Part shown: piece by piece, positions 1 through 8,512 of the stretch
Layout of the letters: every line of letters starts with the position of its first letter
How positions within the stretch are numbered: position 1 is the stretch's first letter
NCBI GenBank assembly: GCA_018396395.1
Contig: JAGTQN010000005.1
Span: forward strand, 6,986 to 39,969
Direction of reading: 5' to 3'
From: Candidatus Bathyarchaeota archaeon
GTDB lineage: Archaea; Thermoproteota; CALKCG01; B24; JAGTQN01
DNA length: 32,984 bases
The notes under the pieces: generated by a model
The model's input: the letters and a program-made list of their open reading frames with translations, nothing else
Database searches by the model: none
Told to the model about the DNA's origin: nothing
Made by a program: the position numbers and the translations under genes

Positions 1-2
1 GG

Positions 3-98
3 AATTCCGGGCATCTTAGCGACGAGGAAGCGAGGGATATCCTCGGAGAATCTATGGCTAGGATCTTAGGTATAACGCCTAGGAAGGTGGTGAAGTGA
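3..98 (+). CDS. C-terminal end of an amidohydrolase-like protein (partial)
   Basis: The frame is open from the window edge to a TGA at 96-98 and encodes about 31 residues ending in DILGESMARILGI and a basic tail. The pattern I-L-G-x-x-x-A-x-x-L-x-x is the usual last helix of TIM-barrel amidohydrolases, and the next gene ends in a similar way (LILGKNAAKLF). It stops two bases before the ATG of that gene, so the two are almost certainly co-transcribed and may be tandem relatives. Only the tail is visible, so the family is an inference. Confidence 0.55.
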   Translation, partial: NSGHLSDEEARDILGESMARILGITPRKVVK

Positions 99-99
99 G

Positions 100-909
100 A
101 TGGAGCGAAAATGGTTCATCGTGGATGCCCATCAGCACATAGAAGTAGGCTCCTATATTTACGCGTCTAGGCTTCCTAGGGCGACCTATGAGGAGCAGCT
201 CGAAGCCGAGGTTCAGCGTTTCAAGAAATGGTTCGAGAAGTATTCAGTCGCCTATGGAGCAGTTTCTAACATATCCCCTATGGTAGACAGGGTTTGGCGC
301 ATGCGCCATGGAGGTAACGAAGCCACCCTAGAGCTCATCAAGCGCGTAGGGGAGAAGGTGATTGGGCAGTATGTTCCGAACGTCTTCGAAGCCCCCGATT
401 TGGTCAAGGAGAAAACGGAAGAAGCCATAAGAGCCCTGGGGTTCAAGGGAATAAAGCTCCATCCTTGGGTTTCGGCATTCCCCTTAAGCCATCCAATGGT
501 CTATCCAGTCTTTGATGTAGCCGCCAAGTACAGGATTCCCGTCCTTTCCCATTCCTCCAGATCCGAGTTCTGCACACCAGCCCTATTCGGGGAAATAGCC
601 CAGCGCTATCCTGAGGTGCCCATCATTATGGGGCATATGGGCAAGCAGCACCTGCACTTCGATGTGCTTCCGACCATGAGACTTGGTGAAAACATATACC
701 TTGAAACCTCAGGAAGCAAGATCCAGATTCTCCTGGAAAGGGCCATAAAGGAGTTTGGAGCCGATAGGGTCCTCTTCGGAACAGATGGGCCCCATGATCT
801 GTTGCCTGCTTACGTGGTCCGCATAGAGGATCTAGGCATAAGCGATTCGGAGAAGGAATTAATCCTTGGAAAAAATGCGGCCAAGCTATTCAAGATTCCC
901 ATGCCCTAG
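100..909 (+). CDS. Amidohydrolase-2 family metal-dependent hydrolase/decarboxylase
   Basis: This 269-residue protein is a TIM-barrel metal-dependent hydrolase. It shows the N-terminal metal motif DAHQH (His11 and His13), a KLHPW strand around 119-123, an LSHSS strand with His151, an IIMGHMG strand with His179, and FGTDGP with the likely catalytic Asp229. These sit in the usual order and spacing for amidohydrolase-2 proteins, which hydrolyse or decarboxylate small cyclic or aromatic substrates. The substrate cannot be read from the sequence. The ATG follows the preceding stop by one base, which fixes the start and implies translational coupling to the truncated upstream gene. Confidence 0.85.
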   Translation: MERKWFIVDAHQHIEVGSYIYASRLPRATYEEQLEAEVQRFKKWFEKYSVAYGAVSNISPMVDRVWRMRHGGNEATLELIKRVGEKVIGQYVPNVFEAPDLVKEKTEEAIRALGFKGIKLHPWVSAFPLSHPMVYPVFDVAAKYRIPVLSHSSRSEFCTPALFGEIAQRYPEVPIIMGHMGKQHLHFDVLPTMRLGENIYLETSGSKIQILLERAIKEFGADRVLFGTDGPHDLLPAYVVRIEDLGISDSEKELILGKNAAKLFKIPMP

Positions 910-977
910 GCAGGAAGGGATAGGTAGGAAAAATTTGAATCCTAGCGTAGCTTTCGAAAAAACAAATTAATCCTTAA

Positions 978-1133
978 TTTTCTTTTTTTGAATCCTCCTT
1001 CTTTTTTTATTTTCATTACCCTAATTCCCATCAAACTCCCTTCATCAATTGGCTTATGTTGAAGGCTAATATCGGGAGGATTATTTTGATGGCTAATCCC
1101 TTTGATCAGCCATCCTTTCTTTTTTTCTTTTTT
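978..1133 (+). terminator. T-tracts and hairpin-plus-T-run ending the amidohydrolase transcript
   Basis: Runs of seven T occur at about 983-989 and 1002-1008. A 7-bp stem (GATGGCT at 1088-1094 with AGCCATC at 1108-1114) is followed directly by a T-rich run to 1133. Archaeal termination often needs only such U-tracts. The 910-1202 gap otherwise holds only the fumarase promoter; a 78-codon frame on the minus strand here is low-complexity and unsupported. Confidence 0.45.
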
Positions 1134-1156
1134 ATCCGAATTCCAAGTTCTTCCTC

Positions 1157-1165
1157 CTTTATAGG
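1157..1165 (+). promoter_or_regulatory. TATA-like box for the fumarase gene
   Basis: CTTTATAGG lies about 40 bases ahead of the ATG at 1203. A start point about 26 bases downstream would leave a short leader holding a purine-rich AAAGGGG ribosome-binding segment. This is pattern recognition only. Confidence 0.35.
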
Positions 1166-1202
1166 CTAATCTCACCAACTATTCTTGTAAAGGGGATTCC
1201 TT

Positions 1203-2636
1203 ATGGAAGCTAAGCCTCGCTTTAGAGTCGAAAGGGATAGCATGGGCGAGGTTAAGGTACCCTTTGAGGCCTACTACGGAGCACAGACGCAGAGGGCTCT
1301 AGAGAACTTCCAAGTCTCTGGGATACGCTTTCCTAAAGGTTTCATAAGGGCTCTGGCCATTGTCAAGCTGGCGGCCTGCAAAGCGAATTGGAAGCTAGGT
1401 CTTCTAGATGAAAGGAAGGCAAACGCCATAGCTCAAGCTGCTTGGGAGGTTGTTGAGGGACGCTTCGATGATATGTTTCCCTTGGACGTCTTCCAAACAG
1501 GATCGGGGACCTCTACGAACATGAACATGAACGAGGTAATAGCTAACCGTGCGGCCGAAATCCTCGGTGGACGAAAGGGCGATTCAAGCCTCGTCCATCC
1601 AAACGATGATGTAAACATGTCCCAATCGACCAATGATGTTTTTCCAACAGCCATTCACTTAGCTTCTCTGAAAGCCCTTAGAGAAAATCTTCTTCCAAAT
1701 CTCGAGGCTCTTGCCTTAACCCTGAGACGGAAGGCGACAGAATTCGAGGACATCGTGAAGCCTGGAAGAACGCATCTTCAGGATGCCGTTCCCGTTACTC
1801 TAGGCCAGGAATTCGGTGCCTATGCAACGATGATAGACGAAGGAATTCGAAGGATTCGAAGGGTCGAGAATTCCTTGGCTGAGCTACCCATAGGTGCCAC
1901 GGCTGTCGGAACGGGCTTAAACGCTGATCCTAGGTTTGCGCAGTTCGCCATTGAAGAGATCAATCGTATAACGGGGCTTAATTTCAGGATGGCGAAGGAT
2001 AGGTTTGAGGCCCTTATGGCTAGAAATGCCTGCGTCGAGCTTAGCGGTGCTCTTCGGGGTATCGCCATAAGCTTCATGAAAATCGCCAACGATCTACGTC
2101 TTATGGCATCCGGTCCTAGGACTGGCTTGGCCGAGATCGAACTCCCAGCCCTTCAGCCAGGATCAAGCATCATGCCGGGAAAGGTGAATCCTGTCGTTCC
2201 AGAGGTTGTTTGCATGGTGGCAGCCCAGATTCTGGGAAAGGACCTCACCATAGCCATAGCTGGTCAGAGCGGGCTTCTCGAGCTGAATGTCATGATGCCC
2301 ATCATAGCCTTGAATCTTCTCGAATCCATAGAGCTTTTGGCTAACGCCGCAAGGCTACTGGGCGGCAAATGCATTGCGGGGATAAAGGCTAACCGGAAGC
2401 GATGCCTAGAAATGGCAGAGAGGAGCCTAGCCCTTGTAACGGCCCTCACGCCAATCATAGGCTATGAGAAGGCGGCTATGATAGTCCATAAGGCCATTGA
2501 GGAAGAGAAATCCCTCCGAGAGGTCGTCATCGAAGAGGGCTTGCTCACGGAAGAGGAAGCTCAAGAGATCCTCGATCCGAGGAGGCTTGTAAGGGGAGGG
2601 AGGCTTCATAAAGGAAGAAAGGGAACCCAGGCGTAG
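1203..2636 (+). CDS. fumC: Class II fumarate hydratase
   Basis: The 477-residue protein is a full-length member of the fumarase/aspartase superfamily and interconverts fumarate and malate. Visible motifs in order are YYGAQTQRALENF (24-36), GSGTSTNMNMNEV (100-112), HPNDDVNMSQSTND (132-145), GRTHLQDA with His191, GTGLN (237-241) and the signature GSSIMPGKVNP (320-330) with the catalytic serine at 321/322. YGAQTQRA and MPGKVN are fumarase features; aspartases usually have YGVHTLRA and MPAKVN. The stretch LPALQPG...VVPEVV is somewhat aspartase-like, as in thermophile fumarases, so aspartate ammonia-lyase is the alternative. The gene is convergent with the following phosphohexomutase. Confidence 0.9.
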   Translation: MEAKPRFRVERDSMGEVKVPFEAYYGAQTQRALENFQVSGIRFPKGFIRALAIVKLAACKANWKLGLLDERKANAIAQAAWEVVEGRFDDMFPLDVFQTGSGTSTNMNMNEVIANRAAEILGGRKGDSSLVHPNDDVNMSQSTNDVFPTAIHLASLKALRENLLPNLEALALTLRRKATEFEDIVKPGRTHLQDAVPVTLGQEFGAYATMIDEGIRRIRRVENSLAELPIGATAVGTGLNADPRFAQFAIEEINRITGLNFRMAKDRFEALMARNACVELSGALRGIAISFMKIANDLRLMASGPRTGLAEIELPALQPGSSIMPGKVNPVVPEVVCMVAAQILGKDLTIAIAGQSGLLELNVMMPIIALNLLESIELLANAARLLGGKCIAGIKANRKRCLEMAERSLALVTALTPIIGYEKAAMIVHKAIEEEKSLREVVIEEGLLTEEEAQEILDPRRLVRGGRLHKGRKGTQA

Positions 2637-2680
2637 CAAAGGGCAGGCCGTGAAAAAGAAAGGAAGCGCAGCGAATGGAC

Positions 2681-4039
2681 TTAATCGATTCGTAAGGCGG
2701 TCTTCAGTTCCCCTTGGACGAGGGTTTGAACCTCAGACAGTCCTTCGAGATCCTTGGCTTCGAAGCGCATCACCAAGGCTGGCTCTGTGTTGGATGCCCT
2801 TACGATTCCCCATCCTTGGGGAAGCTCCACTCTGACACCATCGAGGTCTATGATCTCAAGTCCACGATTCCTCAGGCGTTCCTTTAAGGCTTCCACGACC
2901 CTGAACTTCCTCTCGTCTGGACATGGGACCCTCAACTCAGGGGTTGCCTCATATCTAGGAATCGTTTCTACGATTTCTGAAAGCTTCGCGGATTCCTTAG
3001 AGAGAATTTCAACCATTTTGAGGGCTGCTAGGATTCCATCATCATAACCATAGTATCCATCCGCGAAGTAGAAATGGCCGCTGAGCTCTCCGGCCAATGG
3101 AGCCCCCTCCCTGATGAGGAGTTCCTGAACATAAGAATGCCCTGTCCTCGACATTTTAGGAATTCCCCCATGGGCCTCGACGTCCTCCACTAATGCCCTG
3201 GAACAAAGGACGTTAAAGACGATTTTCGAACCTGGCCTTCTTCGAAGCACTTCCCTTGCGAAGATGGCCAAAGCCTGATCGCCCCTTATCGATCGTCCCA
3301 TCTCATCGACAAAGCCCACCCTATCGCCATCGCCGTCGAAGGCTATTCCGACATCGGCCTCCCTCTCCCGAACCTTTTGCTTTAGCTCCCTGAGCGTTTC
3401 CTCCCTCAGGGGGTCTGGGAGATGATTTGGGAATCTTCCATCAGGTTCAGCATAAAGGGAGTCAACCTGGCATCCTAGTTCTTCGAAAAGATGCTTCGTG
3501 AAACCACAAACACCATTCCCAGCATCTAAAACGATCTTCATCCCTCTTTCCATATCGATCATCCTTAGAAGGCGTTCTGCATAGTCGGGAAAGGCATCGA
3601 ATTTCTCTATCCTACCTAAGGCATCCCCTTTAGCTAACTTATAGCTTCCTTGACGAATCATTGCCTCGATTTTCCCGATGCAGGTCTCGTAGGAATAGGC
3701 GATGCCTGCTCTACAGAGTTTCATGCCATTCTGATCTGGAGGGTTATGGGAAGCCGTAATCATGACTCCGGCTTTTGGACCGTAGTTTATGGAGGCAAAA
3801 TAAAGAACCGGAGTCGCTGTCATACCAAGATCTATGCAATGGCAACCCGTGGCCAACAATCCCGATACAAAGGCTTCCTTCAGGATGGGGCTACTAAGTC
3901 TTGCATCCTTAGCGATGACGACGCTATCTCCTCCTCCCAAGAAAGAGCCGAAGGCCATTCCTATCCGCAGGGCAATTCTAGGTGTGATATCGGATCCGTA
4001 TGTCCCCCTAATGTCATAGGCTCTGAAGATTCCAGGCAA
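2681..4039 (-). CDS. Phosphomannomutase/phosphoglucomutase (alpha-D-phosphohexomutase)
   Basis: The 452-residue protein has all four landmarks of the phosphohexomutase family: an N-terminal FRAYDIRG, the active-site phosphoserine loop TASHNP (Ser97), the metal loop DGDGDR (235-240), and the sugar/phosphate loops GELSGH (317-322) and RASNTEP (414-420). It moves phosphate between C6 and C1 of hexoses or hexosamines for nucleotide-sugar synthesis. The exact sugar is not decidable here. The start is a TTG at 4039, because there is no ATG between an in-frame stop upstream and FRAYDIRG, and the family normally begins a few residues before that motif. The stop is TAA at 2681-2683, 44 bases from the fumarase stop. 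Confidence 0.9.
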   Translation of the reverse strand: MPGIFRAYDIRGTYGSDITPRIALRIGMAFGSFLGGGDSVVIAKDARLSSPILKEAFVSGLLATGCHCIDLGMTATPVLYFASINYGPKAGVMITASHNPPDQNGMKLCRAGIAYSYETCIGKIEAMIRQGSYKLAKGDALGRIEKFDAFPDYAERLLRMIDMERGMKIVLDAGNGVCGFTKHLFEELGCQVDSLYAEPDGRFPNHLPDPLREETLRELKQKVREREADVGIAFDGDGDRVGFVDEMGRSIRGDQALAIFAREVLRRRPGSKIVFNVLCSRALVEDVEAHGGIPKMSRTGHSYVQELLIREGAPLAGELSGHFYFADGYYGYDDGILAALKMVEILSKESAKLSEIVETIPRYEATPELRVPCPDERKFRVVEALKERLRNRGLEIIDLDGVRVELPQGWGIVRASNTEPALVMRFEAKDLEGLSEVQTLVQGELKTALRID

Positions 4040-4148
4040 AGGATTCGAACCTAAAAAGCAATTGTCTTATGTCTTCAAAAAGTTTCCTATCCAGGTCTAA
4101 GGAATGCTGTTAGGTCGATGGGAAGGGGATCGCTGAGATGTACGAATA

Positions 4149-4200
4149 GGATAAAAGAACTCGATGCTTATGTTGGATAAAAGAACTCGATGCTTATGTT
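4149..4200. repeat. Tandem duplication of a 26-bp unit
   Basis: Two identical 26-base copies starting GGATAAAAGAACTCGATG lie head to tail at 4149-4174 and 4175-4200. They sit in the gap between the divergently ending/beginning phosphohexomutase and nucleotidyltransferase genes. No coding function is seen; a recent slippage duplication is the simplest explanation. Confidence 0.9.
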
Positions 4201-4222
4201 CGTCGTTTCATGGATAATCTGG

Positions 4223-5287
4223 TTAGAGAGATTTCGGGAACATCTGGATGACTTCCTTTAGTCGCATCGCCCTTTCCAAGATCTCTTCGGTATCAACCTT
4301 TAAGAGATCGAAAAGCCTCCTAAAGCCTATCAAGATCTCCAGACGCAAATTCATAGGAAGATAATGGGCCGATTCCTCTACAAGATCGAGGCATCTCGCC
4401 CCAAGGGGCATGCAGCAGAAGACAGCTGCGGCATGTTTACCTATGACCGATAATTCCATGGCTCCAGCCTTTACATAATCAAGGGTCCTTCTATCGAGCC
4501 AGTTAATTCCCTTATGATAAAGGGGCTTGCAGAACCTGAATAGGGTATAGGATGTCTTCTTGTGGAGCTCTTCAAGGATTGACGGAGCTCCTAAAGCCCA
4601 AGTTTCGGAGACATTTTCCAGTCCGAGGATCTGAAGAACCTTCCTATAGAGGTGAGGCTCATCTAAAACCTCGCATGCTTCCTCAAGTCTGAGGAGGAAC
4701 CTCCTCTGACTTGGCGGGACCTCCGCCTTCATAAGGATTGCCGGGCCAATTCCATATAGAATAGCATAGAGAAGGGATGCAACTCCCCTTTCCTCAGAGA
4801 TCCCGTGTCCAAGGTATTCAAGAACCTCCCTTCCCCTTTCCTCGGCAAAGCCTAGACAGCGCTTAATCCTTTCCTTGAAAAGGTGCTTATCCTTGAAGAA
4901 GGCCTCAAGCCTTTGCTTAAACCTTAATAAAATATCCTCTGGATCGTAGAGACGTATGGATTCCAAAATCTGAAAGGGAAGGATGGGATCCTCCAGCCAT
5001 ATACGCCTAATGTCCATAAGCCTCATTCTTGGGATAAGCCTACATGAGACTTGGACTCCCTTAATAAAAAGTGGAGGCTTAAGCACTTCGGAGTGCTCCC
5101 GTTGACTTATTATGGCTCCGAGGTCTATGTCGCTCGTAGGCGTGGCATCTCCTCTGGCGACAGATCCGGCGAGATATAGGGCTATTACGTCTCCTCTAAG
5201 CTCTAGAATGCGCTGGGCAGCCTCCTTCGCTATGCACATCAGATCCCTTGACTTACCATCAACAAAGGATGGATAGCTAAGGACCAT
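4223..5287 (-). CDS. Nucleotidyltransferase-fold protein with uncharacterised C-terminal domain
   Basis: Residues 35-60 carry the polymerase-beta/MNT nucleotidyltransferase signature: ALYLAGSVARGDATPTSDIDL, with the GS pair at 41-42 and the metal-binding Asp53/Asp55. Such domains transfer nucleotidyl groups to small molecules, proteins or RNA. The protein is 354 residues, much longer than minimal toxin-antitoxin MNT proteins of about 100 residues. The remaining 250 residues look helical and include a Cys-rich patch (AAAVFCCMPLGARC) that I do not recognise. No HEPN partner gene is adjacent. The ATG follows a GGAG-containing segment. The fold assignment is firm; the function is unknown. Confidence 0.7.
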   Translation of the reverse strand: MVLSYPSFVDGKSRDLMCIAKEAAQRILELRGDVIALYLAGSVARGDATPTSDIDLGAIISQREHSEVLKPPLFIKGVQVSCRLIPRMRLMDIRRIWLEDPILPFQILESIRLYDPEDILLRFKQRLEAFFKDKHLFKERIKRCLGFAEERGREVLEYLGHGISEERGVASLLYAILYGIGPAILMKAEVPPSQRRFLLRLEEACEVLDEPHLYRKVLQILGLENVSETWALGAPSILEELHKKTSYTLFRFCKPLYHKGINWLDRRTLDYVKAGAMELSVIGKHAAAVFCCMPLGARCLDLVEESAHYLPMNLRLEILIGFRRLFDLLKVDTEEILERAMRLKEVIQMFPKSL

Positions 5288-5318
5288 CTGCTCCAGGAAA
5301 AGATGGAGATGTGCCTCC

Positions 5319-5493
5319 CTTAAGATTTTTGCCTTGCTTTGTGGCTTAATTCCGCTTTTCCATACGATATTTTTCTATTCCATCCTAATGCTTGAAACTA
5401 GTCTTCGAAGCTTTAACCCTGAAGGGCTTTAGTGGCACCAAAAGTCCGAAGTTCGTGATTAAGCCACAAAGCATGCAAATTCATAACTTAAGA
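5319..5493. repeat. Inverted-repeat element, possible MITE, in the 5288-5670 gap
   Basis: A perfect 16-bp inverted repeat (TGCTTTGTGGCTTAAT at 5335-5350 and its complement at 5458-5473) encloses 107 bases. Outside the arms, CTTAAG occurs on both sides (5319-5324 and 5487-5492), so imperfect pairing may continue outward. There is no ORF inside. No convincing target-site duplication was found. The rest of the gap (to 5670) shows only the uppS promoter. Confidence 0.6.
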
Positions 5494-5638
5494 CTCATTT
5501 CAATAGTTGGTAAAATTCAAAACCGAATCGATCGAACAAGTAGCCTATAATTTTGCCACCGTAACCTATCCAATGAAGGATGGTTAATCCTCCCTTTCCA
5601 TCGATTCCATTGCATTCTGGAAAACTAAGACTTTAAGG

Positions 5639-5648
5639 GTTATATGAA
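5639..5648 (+). promoter_or_regulatory. TATA-like box of the cis-prenyltransferase gene
   Basis: GTTATATGAA is centred about 26-28 bases ahead of the GTG at 5671. No Shine-Dalgarno site precedes the GTG, so a leaderless transcript is likely. Confidence 0.45.
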
Positions 5649-5670
5649 TGAAGCTTAGCCATAAGACCAG

Positions 5671-6462
5671 GTGTCAGTTTTGTTAAGGGGCCTCCTCAGA
5701 GCACTTGGAGTCTACAAGCTCTACGAATGGTGGCTTGAAAGCCAAGTGAAGAACATGGAGCCTCCGAAGCACATTGCCCTCATATTGGATGGCAACCGTC
5801 GCTGGGCAAGCCGTCATAACCTTGTCTTTTGGGAGGGACATAGGGCCGGGATGAAAAAGGCGGAGGAAGTCCTGCGCTGGTCCCTAGACCTTGGTATTAA
5901 AATCATGACTTTCTATGTCTTCTCTACCGAAAACTTCCAAAGATCCAAGGAGGAGGTGGAGAAGCTTATGGAGCTTTGTCGGGAGAAGTTCAGGGAAATC
6001 CTCCAGAACGAGGATATCCACAGATACCGTGTTCGCATAAAGGTTTTAGGAGACCTTGGTCTTCTTCCAGAGGAACTTAGAAAACTTATTTTAAAAGTCG
6101 AAGCCTCCACAGCCGGATACGACTCCTATTGGCTCAATATCGCTTTAGCCTATGGAGGAAGGAGGGAAATCGTTAACGCCGCCAGGATGATAGGGGAAGA
6201 GATCCTTAAGGGAAAGCTTGCGCCGGAGGAGATCGATGAGGAGCTCTTCATGAAATACTTATATACATCCCACTTGCCCAACCCTGAGCCAGATCTCATT
6301 ATTCGAACTAGCGGAGAGGAGAGGCTAAGTGGCTTCCTTCTCTGGCAGAGCGCTTACAGCGAGCTTTGCTTCCTAGATGTTTATTGGCCAGAGTTTCGGA
6401 GGATAGATCTCCTTCGGGCCATCAGAACCTTCCAGAAAAGGAAGCGAAGATTTGGAAAGTAA
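5671..6462 (+). CDS. uppS: Cis-prenyltransferase (polyprenyl diphosphate synthase, UppS family)
   Basis: The 263-residue protein condenses isopentenyl diphosphate in cis to make the long polyprenyl (dolichol-type) carrier for glycan export. Visible motifs are HIALILDGNRRWA with the essential Asp40 in the DGNRRW loop, GHRAG (56-60), FYVFSTENF (81-89) and, near the end, DLIIRTSGEERLSGFLLWQ with YSEL and the DVYWPEF strand. An N-terminal LYEWWLESQV before the core is common in archaeal homologues and supports the upstream GTG (or TTG at 5680) over the internal ATG at 5755. Membrane-associated by family knowledge. Confidence 0.92.
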   Translation: MSVLLRGLLRALGVYKLYEWWLESQVKNMEPPKHIALILDGNRRWASRHNLVFWEGHRAGMKKAEEVLRWSLDLGIKIMTFYVFSTENFQRSKEEVEKLMELCREKFREILQNEDIHRYRVRIKVLGDLGLLPEELRKLILKVEASTAGYDSYWLNIALAYGGRREIVNAARMIGEEILKGKLAPEEIDEELFMKYLYTSHLPNPEPDLIIRTSGEERLSGFLLWQSAYSELCFLDVYWPEFRRIDLLRAIRTFQKRKRRFGK

Positions 6463-6547
6463 GCTTTGCAAGGGCAAACTTAGCCTTTTGATTCGGCTTC
6501 TAAGGCTTTTTTACGCATAAGGGAGCCTTGAATCTGGCTTCATGAAG

Positions 6548-6603
6548 TTTATATGGCATCGATTCGATATGGTCCCAGATTCGGATTTATAGCTACAGGA
6601 GGG
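6548..6603 (+). promoter_or_regulatory. rtcB promoter and ribosome-binding site
   Basis: TTTATATGG at 6548-6556 is a good TATA box. GGAGGG at 6598-6603 is a strong Shine-Dalgarno site seven bases ahead of the ATG at 6611 and fixes that start. Confidence 0.6.
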
Positions 6604-6610
6604 ATTTTCC

Positions 6611-8092
6611 ATGGGAGAAGAAGGTGCGCCAAGAGGTCATTCGAGGAATGTTCCCCTTAAACAAATCGACCGCCTCATATGGGAGATACCCCAATCCTAT
6701 AAAGCCGGTATGAGGGTTCCTGGAAGGATCTATTCGAACGAGGCGCTTCTTGAGAAAATGAGGCTGGACCTAACCCTAGAACAATGTGCTAATGTAGCGC
6801 ACCTTCCGGGCATATATAAATGGAGCATAACCCTTCCGGATGGTCATGAAGGCTACGGTTTTCCCATTGGTGGTGTAGCCGCCATGGACTACGATGAGGG
6901 AGTCCTTAGCCCTGGGGGAGTCGGTTATGACATCAACTGCGGCGTCAGACTACTGAGGACTTCTTTAGACGATAAGGATGTCATTCCTTTCATGACGAAG
7001 CTCTTGGATCTTCTTTTTGAGTATATTCCATCAGGTCTCGGAAGCAAGGGTAGGATACGGGTAACGACCTCTGAACTCGATAGGGTAGCAGAAGAGGGAG
7101 TGGGCTGGGCAATAAAAAATGGATATGGCTGGGATGAGGATGCCGAGCTTTGCGAAGAGAACGGTTGCATGGAGAATGCCGATGCATCAAAGGTTTCTGG
7201 AACTGCCAAAAGCCGAGGGCTTTCCCAGATTGGAAGCCTTGGGAGCGGAAACCACTTCCTCGAGATCGAAAGGGTCGATAGAATCGTCGATGCGGAGGCT
7301 GCTAAGCGCCTTGGCATAACGAGGGTTGGTCAAGTCTTAGTCCTAATCCATACGGGAAGCAGAGGCTTTGGGCATCAGATCTGCAGCGATTACCTAAGGG
7401 TTATGGAACGTGCCATCCATAAGTATGGGATAAAGCTTCCGGATAGGGAGCTCGCCTGCGCACCTGCCAAAAGTCCTGAGGCTGAAGAATACTTCAAGGC
7501 TATGGCTGCAGCCTGCAACTACGCCTGGGCTAATCGCCAGCTCATAACCCACTGGACAAGGCAGGTCTTCGAGAAGGTCTTCGGACAATCGGCTGAGGAT
7601 CTGGATATGCATCTTATCTACGATGTGGCACATAATATAGCCAAGGTCGAGGAACACAAGGTGGATGGGCAGAGGCGAAGGGTCTTTGTCCATAGGAAGG
7701 GGGCTACAAGGGCTTATCCGCCAGGGCATTCTGATTTGCCTAAGGATTACCGGGACCTCGGTCAGCCCGTCCTAATCCCTGGGAGCATGGGTACGAGCTC
7801 TTGGATCCTCATAGGAAACCCGAAGGCCATGGAGCTAAGCTTTGGCTCTACAGCCCATGGAGCTGGCCGTTTCTTGAGCCGGGCTGCTGCCAAGAAGAGG
7901 TTCTGGGGCGGCGATGTGAAGAAGGCCCTCGAGCAGGGAGGAATCCTAGTCAAGGCAGCTAGTATGGTAGTCATAAGCGAGGAGGCCCCTGGCGCCTATA
8001 AGGACGTGGATCAGGTCGCCCAAACAAGCCATGAGGTTGGAATAGCCACCCAAGTCTGCAGGCTTGTTCCCATGGGTGTTACAAAAGGATAG
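6611..8092 (+). CDS. rtcB: RNA-splicing ligase RtcB (3'-phosphate/5'-OH ligase)
   Basis: The 493-residue protein joins 2',3'-cyclic-phosphate or 3'-phosphate RNA ends to 5'-OH ends using GTP and Mn, mainly to seal tRNA halves after intron removal. It has the Mn ligand set in order: GYDINCG (Asp107, Cys110), SGNHFLE (His215), IHTGSRGFG (His247) and VAHNIAK (His341). The guanylylated histidine is in STAHGAGR (His416). VHRKGATRAYPPG and LIPGSMGTSSW are also present. The length and complete motif set argue for an active enzyme without intein. It is followed by an unusual gene-free stretch of 580 bases. Confidence 0.96.
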   Translation: MGEEGAPRGHSRNVPLKQIDRLIWEIPQSYKAGMRVPGRIYSNEALLEKMRLDLTLEQCANVAHLPGIYKWSITLPDGHEGYGFPIGGVAAMDYDEGVLSPGGVGYDINCGVRLLRTSLDDKDVIPFMTKLLDLLFEYIPSGLGSKGRIRVTTSELDRVAEEGVGWAIKNGYGWDEDAELCEENGCMENADASKVSGTAKSRGLSQIGSLGSGNHFLEIERVDRIVDAEAAKRLGITRVGQVLVLIHTGSRGFGHQICSDYLRVMERAIHKYGIKLPDRELACAPAKSPEAEEYFKAMAAACNYAWANRQLITHWTRQVFEKVFGQSAEDLDMHLIYDVAHNIAKVEEHKVDGQRRRVFVHRKGATRAYPPGHSDLPKDYRDLGQPVLIPGSMGTSSWILIGNPKAMELSFGSTAHGAGRFLSRAAAKKRFWGGDVKKALEQGGILVKAASMVVISEEAPGAYKDVDQVAQTSHEVGIATQVCRLVPMGVTKG

Positions 8093-8183
8093 GCTTAATG
8101 TGCTACCAAGGAATATCCAGATGAACGTGTTTTTGGCGGTAAAAAGCGAAAGAGAAGCCGAAACTTGAATTACTCCAATAAAA

Positions 8184-8512
8184 GGTTCGTACAGAGGCGA
8201 TCTGTGTAACCCCGTTAAGGATCAGTTAAGTCCGCTTGAATATACGATCAATATTTGGCAGATCATTTTACGGATAGGTTAAGGACTGTCCGGAAAAGGC
8301 TGAAAAATAGGGAGAATCGTACCAATTCGACAGGTCAATCCATCGTATAGATGGCAGGAATAATCGGACTTAACTTAATCGTAGAGGTTGAAAGCCAAAG
8401 ATCGTTTTTACGCCATGTAGCCCGGTGCTGTAACCTTAAGCCTTTCACATCACCTCCTCCACAAGGCTTAGCATGGAAAGGGACTTCGGTCCCAAGAATC
8501 GCATAAAGCCTT
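8184..8512 (+). ncRNA. Candidate structured RNA (hairpin-rich segment in the 8093-8672 gap)
   Basis: No gene is visible between rtcB and deoA. On the plus strand the stretch can fold into several exact stems: GGTT(3)ACAGA(5)TCTGT(2)AACC at 8184-8211; an 11-bp long-range stem AGTTAAGTCCG at 8224-8234 with its complement at 8365-8375; CCATC(5)GATGG at about 8339-8353; and GGGAC-TTCG-GTCCC at 8480-8493, enclosed by AAGGCTT at 8463-8469 pairing with AAGCCTT at 8506-8512. The cUUCGg tetraloop forms only if the plus strand is transcribed. It does not match the RNase P, SRP or tRNA features I know. A decayed mobile element is the alternative. Confidence 0.35.

Noticed and set aside
942..1178. 78-codon minus-strand frame between the amidohydrolase and fumarase genes
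   Set aside because: Lysine-rich low-complexity product read from T-tracts; it overlaps the terminator and the fumarase promoter, with no ribosome-binding site or family resemblance.
4037..4051. GGTTCGAATCC on the minus strand, like a tRNA T-arm
   Set aside because: No acceptor, D or anticodon arms fit around it, and it overlaps the start of the phosphohexomutase gene.
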